Positions 6,800 through 12,343 of a DNA stretch of 12,343 nucleotides are shown in pieces. Below the pieces are notes generated by a model. The model did not search any database and was not told the DNA's origin. It saw only the letters and a program-made list of their open reading frames with translations. Source of the DNA: Bacteroidales bacterium UBA3696 (GTDB taxonomy: Bacteria > Bacteroidota > Bacteroidia > Bacteroidales > Paludibacteraceae); assembly GCA_002372135.1 (NCBI GenBank), contig DFIN01000040.1, forward strand, positions 1 to 12,343, read 5' to 3'. Position 1 is the first letter of the stretch. Each line of letters begins with the position of its first letter. The position numbers and the translations under genes are program-made.

Positions 6800-8488
6800 T
6801 TAGCGGTTGTTTTTCCACCAGAAGAAGTAACTGTTTTGTTGCTTCTTTTCTTTTTCGGTGCGCGCCACATAGATGGGTTGCATCGTATAGGGATTGATGC
6901 CTGTATAGAACATGCAGGTAGATAGGGTCATGGGTGTGGGCGTAAAGTCTTGTACTTGTTCGGGATGGTAGTGCATTCGTTGGGTTTCGCGGGCAAGCGT
7001 CTGCATATCTTGGTTGGTGCAGCCCGGATGTGATGATATGAAATAGGGTATGAGTTGCTGATTCAGACCATGCTCTTTGTTCACCCGCAAGAAGAATTCG
7101 CGAAAACGCAGGTATGCCTGCCACGACGGTTTGCGCATCAGCCTGAGCACAGTATCCGAAGTATGTTCCGGTGCCACTTTAAGACGTCCGCTCACGTGGC
7201 GCGTGATCAACTCAATGCCGTATTGTTCGCTCATCAAGTCATAACGTATGCCCGAACCGACAAACGATTTTTTGATGTACGGCAAACGATCTACGGTGTG
7301 ATATAAGTCAATGAGCGGCTGAAAATCCACTTGTAGATTGGGACAAATGCGGGGTTGCAGGCAGGATGGCTTGGCACATCGTTCGCATAGCGACATGTCC
7401 TTCCCGTGCATGCCGTACATATTAGCGGAAGGACCGCCCAAATCGCTCAAATAGCCTTTCCAATCCGGCAGTAAACGCAGTTTATCAATTTGTCGTAATA
7501 TACTTTGTTTGCTTCGTGACACGATTTGTTTGCCTTGGTGTGCCGATATGGTACAGAACGCGCAGCCACCGAAGCAGCCACGATGAATGCACACCGAAAA
7601 CCGAATCATCTCATAGGCAGGAATACGCTTATCCTTGTACTTGGGGTGGGGAAGGTATTGGTAGGGCAAATCGTAGATTCGGTCTAATTGCACCGTAGTA
7701 AGGGGAGGATAGGGTGGGTTGATGACGACGGTTCCAAAGCAGGATGGTTGTACAATCCGTTTCGCCTTCTGTTTGTTGGACTCTATTTCGGTCAGCCGAA
7801 AATTGTCTGCATACAGGCGTTTGTCTTTCTGCTCGTCCTCAAAACTATGCAGTACAATCGTGTCCGAATCGGTTGCAATCGGTTGTTGGGACAAGTAGGC
7901 AGTTTGGGGAATGTCTTGGCGGATGCCTTGGCGGGCAATGGCTAACATGGCTTGTTCGCCCATGCCATAGACCAACAAGTCCGCACCTGAATCTACGAGA
8001 ATAGAGGGAAGCAGTTTGTCTTGCCAGTAGTCGTAATGGGAGAGACGGCGCATCGATGCCTCTATACCACCAATCACGATAGGTACATCCGGAAAGTGTT
8101 GGCGCAGGATTTGGCAATAGGTGGCTGTGCAGTAATCGGGGCGATGACCGGATTTCCCGTCAGCCGAGAAAGCGTCGTCAGAGCGAAGCCTGCGCGCAGC
8201 TGTGTAATGGTTCACCATGGAGTCCATCGCTCCGGCGGTGACAGCAAAAAAGAGCCGCGGACGACCTAATTTGGTAAAATCGCGGTGATCACCTCGCCAA
8301 TCGGGCTGCGGAACAAGTGCTACATGATAACCTGCTGACTCCAACACACGACCTATAACGGCAGCCCCGCAGGAAGGATGGTCAATATAAGCATCTCCCG
8401 AAAACAGAATAATGTCTATGCTCTCCCACCCGCGCAATTCAATCTCCTTGCGCGTGGTTGGTAAATATTGCTTGAGGTCATAGAGCAT
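6800..8488 (-). CDS. ygiQ: YgiQ family radical SAM protein
   Basis: 562 residues. The N-terminal region (about 20-185) holds the YgiQ-type DUF with the characteristic IILFSGDAYIDHPSCGAAVIGR and IGGIEASMRRLSHYDYW segments. The radical SAM domain (about 290-500) carries the Fe-S ligands Cys305, Cys309 and Cys312 in CFGGCAFC. A second cysteine group, Cys368, Cys371, Cys376 and Cys382, may hold another metal or cluster. The biochemical function of YgiQ is not established to my knowledge. The protein is clearly shorter than E. coli YgiQ (about 740 residues): it ends soon after the conserved STCMFYTGINPYT segment with a lysine- and asparagine-rich tail, so the C-terminal DUF3362-type region seems largely absent. 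Frame and cysteines are intact, so this looks like a natural short form, not a pseudogene. It starts 6 bp after the dnaX stop and is likely co-transcribed with it. Confidence 0.92.
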   Translation of the reverse strand: MLYDLKQYLPTTRKEIELRGWESIDIILFSGDAYIDHPSCGAAVIGRVLESAGYHVALVPQPDWRGDHRDFTKLGRPRLFFAVTAGAMDSMVNHYTAARRLRSDDAFSADGKSGHRPDYCTATYCQILRQHFPDVPIVIGGIEASMRRLSHYDYWQDKLLPSILVDSGADLLVYGMGEQAMLAIARQGIRQDIPQTAYLSQQPIATDSDTIVLHSFEDEQKDKRLYADNFRLTEIESNKQKAKRIVQPSCFGTVVINPPYPPLTTVQLDRIYDLPYQYLPHPKYKDKRIPAYEMIRFSVCIHRGCFGGCAFCTISAHQGKQIVSRSKQSILRQIDKLRLLPDWKGYLSDLGGPSANMYGMHGKDMSLCERCAKPSCLQPRICPNLQVDFQPLIDLYHTVDRLPYIKKSFVGSGIRYDLMSEQYGIELITRHVSGRLKVAPEHTSDTVLRLMRKPSWQAYLRFREFFLRVNKEHGLNQQLIPYFISSHPGCTNQDMQTLARETQRMHYHPEQVQDFTPTPMTLSTCMFYTGINPYTMQPIYVARTEKEKKQQNSYFFWWKNNR

Positions 8489-8494
8489 AACGGT

Positions 8495-10165
8495 TTATTC
8501 AATGATTAAGCCTAAAGTCTTGCGAAACGAGTCTAATTCAGGGTGCTCATCCAGCATGCGTTTGAATTTATCTTCTGCCGTGTACGCCGTATGGGATTGA
8601 AGGGTCTCGTCAATAGATACTTGCAGGTCTATCAACCTGTTGTTCAGTGTTTGCCGAAGCGAGGTAAGCATAGCCGTTTCAAGACGATGTATCTCTTCTT
8701 TCTGCCATGGATTGGATACACGTAGCAGAATGTGTAAACCATCTATTTGAGGGTGATAATCATTTAAGATGGCTTGCAGACGCTCTTCACGAGGGAATAC
8801 TCTTTTCAGACCAATCCACGCGTCATTGAATTGGTCTTGCGTAAAAGGGGTATTCTGAACCGAATTGGCATGGGGTGTATTCTCGGAATGAGTGGTCGTG
8901 TTCCGCTCAGGTTGTGTTTGACTGTTTCCGCCCGCCGGTACACGTATGGACGGGATGGTAGGGAGCGATTGCAGTCTGGTAGCAGCAGTAGGAGCAGTTG
9001 CCGGTTGGGGAGAAGAAACCGGTTGGGGAGCAGAAGCCGGTTGAACGGCAGCAGTAGTCTGTGCGGTTTGCGGAAGGGTCAGTGTGCAAAGACGAATCAG
9101 TCCCAACTCGGCAGTTAGCCGCTTGTTGGAAGATGTGCGGTAGTGGATATCGGTTTGATTGAGCAAATCCAAGGCTTGAAAGATCCATGGAGCAGGACAT
9201 TGCGAGGCTTGCTTCTTATATTGCTCCCGCACGGAATCCGCCGTTTCCAATAAGGGCAGTGTCGCTTCATCTTTAGCCACCAATACGTCGCGTAAATGAC
9301 TCTCTAAACCCACTATAAACTGACCGGCATCAAATCCCTTCTGCAACACTTCGTTAAAGAGTAATAACGTATTGCTTGCGTCCGCTTGACGAGCCAAATC
9401 CACAAGGCGGAAATAGTAGTCGGTGTCCAAGATATTGAGTACCTCAATGGTCTGCTTGTAGGTGATGTGTTGTCCGCAGAAAGCCACCAACTGGTCGAAG
9501 ATTGACAGCGCGTCACGCATACCGCCGTCCGCTTTTTTTGCCACCATACCCAAAGCCTCCTCTTCCGCTTCAATGCCTTCCTGACGAGCTACATGCTGCA
9601 GGTGTCGTATAATGTCTGAAATCGTGATTCGCTGAAAATCATATACCTGACAACGACTAAGAATGGTAGGAAGAACCTTGTGCTTCTCGGTGGTGGCAAG
9701 AATGAAAATGGCATAAGAAGGAGGCTCTTCCAACGTTTTCAATAGCGCATTAAAGGCTCCTGACGAAAGCATGTGCACCTCGTCTATGATATAAACTTTA
9801 TACTTACCCAATTGAGGCGGGATAAGCACCTCGCGGATAAGATTTCTTATGTCTTCCACAGAGTTGTTGCTGGCAGCATCTAACTCGTGGATATTATAAC
9901 TCCGCTGCTCGTTAAAGGCTTTGCACGACTCACACTCATTGCAGGCTTCGTGTTCGTCTGTAGGATGAAGGCAGTTGATGGTCTTTGCAAATATACGGGC
10001 GCAGGTGGTCTTACCTACTCCTCGCGGACCGCAAAACAAGTATGCATGAGCCAACTTGCCCGTCCGTATCGCGTTGCGCAAGGTGTTTGTTAAGGACTGT
10101 TGACCTACTACCGAGTCGAATGTGGTAGGACGGTACTTGCGTGCAGAAACAATATAGTTGTCCAT
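8495..10165 (-). CDS. dnaX: DNA polymerase III subunit gamma/tau
   Basis: 556 residues. DnaX is the AAA+ motor subunit of the clamp loader that places the beta clamp on primed DNA. Motifs: Walker A GPRGVGKT (46-53), zinc module Cys65, Cys75, Cys78 and Cys81, Walker B IIDEVH (126-131), sensor 1 ATTE (157-160), arginine-finger SRC (170-172), and sensor 2 GGMRDALS (214-221). Domain III follows to about 360, then a Pro/Gln/Thr-rich linker (about 362-442) with three hexapeptide repeats, then a C-terminal domain (443-556). The start is MDNYIVSARKYRP; an in-frame ATG 72 bp further upstream would lie above the promoter elements and adds residues unlike the family. A run of seven A (9533-9539, minus strand) occurs at Lys210-Lys211, upstream of sensor 2, not where E. 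coli makes its gamma frameshift. It heads a leftward operon with ygiQ and the M23 peptidase. Confidence 0.95.
   Translation of the reverse strand: MDNYIVSARKYRPTTFDSVVGQQSLTNTLRNAIRTGKLAHAYLFCGPRGVGKTTCARIFAKTINCLHPTDEHEACNECESCKAFNEQRSYNIHELDAASNNSVEDIRNLIREVLIPPQLGKYKVYIIDEVHMLSSGAFNALLKTLEEPPSYAIFILATTEKHKVLPTILSRCQVYDFQRITISDIIRHLQHVARQEGIEAEEEALGMVAKKADGGMRDALSIFDQLVAFCGQHITYKQTIEVLNILDTDYYFRLVDLARQADASNTLLLFNEVLQKGFDAGQFIVGLESHLRDVLVAKDEATLPLLETADSVREQYKKQASQCPAPWIFQALDLLNQTDIHYRTSSNKRLTAELGLIRLCTLTLPQTAQTTAAVQPASAPQPVSSPQPATAPTAATRLQSLPTIPSIRVPAGGNSQTQPERNTTTHSENTPHANSVQNTPFTQDQFNDAWIGLKRVFPREERLQAILNDYHPQIDGLHILLRVSNPWQKEEIHRLETAMLTSLRQTLNNRLIDLQVSIDETLQSHTAYTAEDKFKRMLDEHPELDSFRKTLGLIIE
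9001..9054 (-). repeat. 18-bp tandem repeat in the dnaX linker
   Basis: Three consecutive 18-bp units on the plus strand each start CCGGTTG. The first two agree at 16 of 18 bases; the third has diverged in its middle. In the protein they give the hexapeptides VQPASA, PQPVSS and PQPATA (374-391) of the flexible linker. This suggests recent local duplication in a tolerant region. Confidence 0.8.
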
Positions 10166-10184
10166 TACATAAAGAATTAACGCG

Positions 10185-10216
10185 CAAAAGTAATCGGTTT
10201 TGCCCTTTCCGACAAA
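10185..10216 (-). promoter_or_regulatory. dnaX operon promoter (Bacteroidota -33/-7 type)
   Basis: On the minus strand TTTG (10213-10216) and TACTTTTG (10185-10192) are separated by 20 bp, an excellent match to the Bacteroidota consensus. The -7 box ends 19 bp before the dnaX ATG. Confidence 0.8.
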
Positions 10217-10224
10217 TTTTTTTC

Positions 10225-10255
10225 TTGTGTGTCTCATTTTAACTCCCTATCTTTG
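10225..10255 (+). promoter_or_regulatory. Promoter of the ABC-2 permease pair
   Basis: TTG (10225-10227) and TATCTTTG (10248-10255) are 20 bp apart, matching the Bacteroidota consensus. The -33 boxes of this promoter and of the dnaX promoter are only 8 bp apart. The -7 box ends 12 bp before the first permease ATG, leaving a leader of perhaps 5-9 bases. Confidence 0.8.
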
Positions 10256-10267
10256 CGCCGTTTTTCT

Positions 10268-11131
10268 ATGAATGAAAAGAAAAAAAATACAAACTACTGG
10301 GATTTGGTGATTACTCCCCAAGCGCATTTGCTGGCGATTGATTGGCGTGAGATGTGGCGCTATCGGGATATGTATGTGCTGTTTGTGCTACGCGCTTTCC
10401 GCGTTTCGTACAAACAAACTATTCTTGGCCCGCTTTGGTTCTTAATCACTCCCGTATTGTCTGTCATCGTCTATGTGGCTGTGTTTGGCGGTATTGCCAA
10501 TATACCGACCGACGGAATACCCCCTGTTTTATTCTATTTGTTGGGTATCTCGGTATGGGGCTACTTCTCTTCGTGCCTCAGTTCAACCAGCAACTCGTTT
10601 GTGACTAATGCAGATATATACGGAAAAGTCTATTTTCCGCGAATCATAATGCCATTAGTGGCCGTAACGGTCAATCTACTAAGTTTCTTTATTCAGTTGG
10701 CGATCTTTTTCGCTTTCTACATCTATTATTTTGCTACGGGTAGCGAGGTAACGATGCATTGGCAAGTAGTCCTATTCCCCGTTTATATACTGATATTGGC
10801 GATGATGGCTGTCGGGTTTGGGATGATGGTGTCTTCGGTAACGACTAAATATAGAGACGTACAAGTTGTATTTACCAAGATTATTCAGTTGTGGGTTTAT
10901 ATTACGCCGGTTATCTACCCTCTCTCGATGGTTACCAATCCTAAATTGCATCTGTTGATGTCCATTAATCCCGTAACGCCGGTGATAGAAGCCATTAAAT
11001 ACTCGTTGTTGGGAGCAGGTGAGTTCTCGTGGATGTGGTTAGGCTATAGCGTGGTTATGACCATCGTGCTGCTCGTGTTGGGACTGATGATGTTTAACAA
11101 AGTGCAAAAATCGTTCATGGATACGGTATAG
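10268..11131 (+). CDS. ABC-2 type permease, polysaccharide export (Wzm/TagG-like), first of pair
   Basis: 287 residues, usual for the Wzm/TagG permease family, which with an ATP-binding partner moves lipid-linked polysaccharide or teichoic-acid-like polymers across the inner membrane. After a polar N-terminus (1-50, with the family-typical KELW-like segment REMWRYRDMYVLFVLR and YKQTILG), about six hydrophobic segments lie near 52-73, 86-106, 128-155, 166-190, 203-219 and 256-276. TTKYRD (192-197) is a conserved cytoplasmic-loop signature. I placed the start at ATG 10268: a GTG at 10229 is in frame but lies inside the promoter, and the paralogue downstream begins at the same point relative to NYWDLVITPQ. 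The partner permease begins 2 bp after the stop. No ATPase gene is adjacent. Substrate cannot be told from sequence. Confidence 0.88.
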   Translation: MNEKKKNTNYWDLVITPQAHLLAIDWREMWRYRDMYVLFVLRAFRVSYKQTILGPLWFLITPVLSVIVYVAVFGGIANIPTDGIPPVLFYLLGISVWGYFSSCLSSTSNSFVTNADIYGKVYFPRIIMPLVAVTVNLLSFFIQLAIFFAFYIYYFATGSEVTMHWQVVLFPVYILILAMMAVGFGMMVSSVTTKYRDVQVVFTKIIQLWVYITPVIYPLSMVTNPKLHLLMSINPVTPVIEAIKYSLLGAGEFSWMWLGYSVVMTIVLLVLGLMMFNKVQKSFMDTV

Positions 11132-11133
11132 CG

Positions 11134-11991
11134 ATGAAGTCCACCAAAAACTCATATTGGGATACAATCATTGAGCCTCAAACGAGTACGTTTAATTGGG
11201 GCTTAAAGGAAGTATGGCAAAAAAAGTACTTGCTTTGGCTCTTCATCAAACGAGATATCACGGTACAGTTCAAGCAGACCATTTTTGGTATGGGCTGGTA
11301 CTTCATTTCGCCTGTGTTCTCTATGCTGATTTATATGGTGGTGTTTGGACGAATTGCCAATATCCCGACGGACGATATCCCTCAACCTGTTTTCTACCTG
11401 AGCGGTATATGCCTATGGGAGTATTTCTCCACCTGCTTGTCGGCAGTCAGTTCTACATTCCAATCAAATGCCAATCTCTACGGGAAGGTATATTTTCCTC
11501 GTCTCATAATGCCCTTGTCACAAATCTTCGGCAAACTCTTCCGCTTTAGTTTGCAGATGTCCACTTTTGTGATAATCTACTTGTACTTTGTTTTTCGCGG
11601 GGTGCATTTGTGCCCTAACTGGTATTTGCTCCTTTTCCCGCTTGTCATTTTGGGTCTGCAGGGTATTGCCCTTGGACTTGGACTGATAATCTCCTCGCTA
11701 ACGACCAAGTACAGAGATTTAACCAACTTTTTCGGTACCTTCGTTTCGTTGTGGATGTATGCCACGCCGATTGTGTATCCGTTGAGTTATGTTACTAACC
11801 CCACGTTGCAAAAATTGATGGTTTATAATCCGATTACGTCTTTGATTGAGACGTTCAAGTATGGTGCTTATGGAGCAGGTATCTTCTCATGGGAAAATTT
11901 AGCCTATAGTTTTGCCTGCATGTTCGTCTTGCTGTTTATCGGTTTGATATTGTTCAATCGTAAGCAGAAATTTTTTATCGATACCATATAA
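11134..11991 (+). CDS. ABC-2 type permease, polysaccharide export (Wzm/TagG-like), second of pair
   Basis: 285 residues, co-linear with the preceding permease over its whole length. By eye about half the residues match, including SYWDTIIEPQ near the start, FGRIANIPTDDIP (71-83), NANLYGKVYFPRLIMPL (112-128), TTKYRD (190-195) and YPLSYVTNP. The two are therefore old tandem duplicates that have diverged, and may form a heterodimeric channel, as opposed to the homodimer usual for Wzm. About six membrane segments are predicted at positions matching the first copy. The 2-bp gap indicates co-transcription and coupled translation. No ATP-binding subunit follows: the next gene is rpmB with its own promoter beyond a hairpin. 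The ATPase must be encoded elsewhere if the transporter works. Confidence 0.88.
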   Translation: MKSTKNSYWDTIIEPQTSTFNWGLKEVWQKKYLLWLFIKRDITVQFKQTIFGMGWYFISPVFSMLIYMVVFGRIANIPTDDIPQPVFYLSGICLWEYFSTCLSAVSSTFQSNANLYGKVYFPRLIMPLSQIFGKLFRFSLQMSTFVIIYLYFVFRGVHLCPNWYLLLFPLVILGLQGIALGLGLIISSLTTKYRDLTNFFGTFVSLWMYATPIVYPLSYVTNPTLQKLMVYNPITSLIETFKYGAYGAGIFSWENLAYSFACMFVLLFIGLILFNRKQKFFIDTI

Positions 11992-11998
11992 TAATATG

Positions 11999-12030
11999 TT
12001 TGTTCACTTTTTTTCGGAAAAGTGAACAAA
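11999..12030 (+). terminator. Hairpin terminator after the permease pair
   Basis: Arms 11999-12011 and 12018-12030 (TTTGTTCACTTTT and its complement) pair perfectly over 13 bp with loop TTTCGG; a U-G closing pair would leave a UUCG tetraloop. It starts 8 bases after the stop of the second permease and is followed by AGTTTTG. The T tract is short, so termination may be partial. Confidence 0.7.
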
Positions 12031-12032
12031 AG

Positions 12033-12064
12033 TTTTGTCAAATAGGAAAAGTCGTGTATCTTTG
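12033..12064 (+). promoter_or_regulatory. rpmB promoter (Bacteroidota -33/-7 type)
   Basis: TTTTG (12033-12037) and TATCTTTG (12057-12064) are 19 bp apart, an excellent consensus match. The -33 box is the same T tract that follows the upstream hairpin. The leader to the rpmB ATG is about 85 bases. Confidence 0.82.
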
Positions 12065-12081
12065 CGCGATTTTTTTGCGTT

Positions 12082-12108
12082 AGAAAGGCTCGCGAATGCC
12101 GCCTTTCT
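12082..12108 (+). promoter_or_regulatory. Hairpin in the rpmB leader
   Basis: AGAAAGGC (12082-12089) and GCCTTTCT (12101-12108) form a perfect 8-bp stem with an 11-base loop, extendable by a U-G pair. It lies in the untranslated leader, about 47 bases before the L28 start, and has no following T run. Ribosomal-protein leaders often bind their own product, so an autoregulatory structure is possible. I do not recognise it as a named family. Confidence 0.5.
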
Positions 12109-12155
12109 GTGTGGAATGTCCTATAAATGAGATAAAAAACTAAATTATATAGATT

Positions 12156-12343
12156 ATGTCAAAAATTTGTCAAATCACCGGCAAGAAAGCCATGATGGGG
12201 TGCAATGTCTCGCACTCGAAGCGCCATACCAAGCGCAGCTTCGATGTGAACTTGTTCCACAAGAAGTTCTACTGGGTAGAACAGGATTGCTGGATTCAGC
12301 TGAACGTGAGTGCGGCTGGTCTGCGTACAATTAACAAAATCGG
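12156..12343 (+). CDS. rpmB: 50S ribosomal protein L28 (partial, 3' end cut)
   Basis: 62 codons are present of about 80 expected. The start MSKICQITGKKAMMGCNVSH and the following KRHTKRSFDVNL and KKFYWVEQDCWIQLNVSAAGLRTI match bacterial L28, a component of the large ribosomal subunit, closest in my recollection to Bacteroidales forms. No Shine-Dalgarno sequence is visible; the region before the ATG is A/T-rich, as is usual in this phylum. It has its own promoter and a structured leader. In Bacteroidota rpmB is commonly followed by rpmG (L33), which would lie beyond the right edge. Confidence 0.97.
   Translation, partial: MSKICQITGKKAMMGCNVSHSKRHTKRSFDVNLFHKKFYWVEQDCWIQLNVSAAGLRTINKI

Noticed and set aside
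7845..8269. Open frames on both strands inside ygiQ (and similar ones inside other genes)
   Set aside because: They are shadows of well-supported genes, have no recognisable domains and no promoter or start context.
8941..9054. Repeat-like CCGGTTG units as a possible CRISPR or mobile element
   Set aside because: They are 18-bp in-frame units without spacers inside the dnaX linker; simple tandem duplication explains them.
10166..10237. Longer dnaX start at 10237
   Set aside because: It lies upstream of a near-perfect promoter, and the extra residues do not resemble DnaX; MDNYIVSARKYRP is the usual N-terminus.
10229..10267. GTG start at 10229 giving a permease 13 residues longer
   Set aside because: It lies within the promoter (between the -33 and -7 boxes) and the added residues have no match in the adjacent paralogue.

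Overview
The window looks like chromosome of a member of the Bacteroidota, most likely Bacteroidales. The L28 N-terminus resembles Bacteroides-type L28. Several genes are preceded by the -7 element TAnnTTTG, in three cases with TTG/TTTG 19-20 bp upstream, and Shine-Dalgarno sequences are not evident. No phage, insertion sequence, CRISPR, tRNA or rRNA is visible, and no gap between genes exceeds about 165 bp.

Left part (1-4167): the first 18 codons of thioredoxin reductase run leftward. Divergent from it is a four-gene rightward cluster: a GT4-type glycosyltransferase, heptose-7-phosphate kinase (hddA), sedoheptulose-7-phosphate isomerase (gmhA), and one polypeptide fusing heptose-1-phosphate guanylyltransferase (HddC) to heptose-bisphosphate phosphatase (GmhB). 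Together the last three genes cover all four steps from sedoheptulose 7-phosphate to GDP-D-glycero-alpha-D-manno-heptose. The glycosyltransferase is an obvious candidate user of that donor, though this is inference. A 14-bp perfect palindrome lies over the presumed transcription start.

Middle (4154-10165): housekeeping genes. thiL (thiamine-phosphate kinase, leftward) converges on and overlaps the heptose cluster; a 13-bp perfect inverted repeat sits inside the 3' coding end of the fusion gene. sufE (Fe-S assembly) is divergent from thiL and converges, with a 4-bp overlap, on a leftward group dnaX - ygiQ - M23 peptidase: DNA polymerase III gamma/tau, a YgiQ-type radical SAM protein, and a membrane-anchored LytM-type peptidase.

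Right part (10166-12343): back-to-back promoters drive dnaX leftward and two adjacent, clearly paralogous ABC-2 polysaccharide-export permeases rightward. No ATP-binding subunit is in the window. A strong hairpin closes the permease pair, and its downstream T tract is also the -33 box of the promoter for rpmB (ribosomal protein L28), whose leader carries a further perfect hairpin. L28 runs off the window.

The two surface-glycan modules (activated heptose plus glycosyltransferase; two export permeases) lie about 6 kb apart with housekeeping genes between. Whether they serve the same glycan cannot be decided from this sequence. I see no wholly new system. The strongest oddities are the fused, apparently zinc-loop-less GmhB, the ATPase-less permease pair, and several palindromic or hairpin elements placed at promoters and gene ends.
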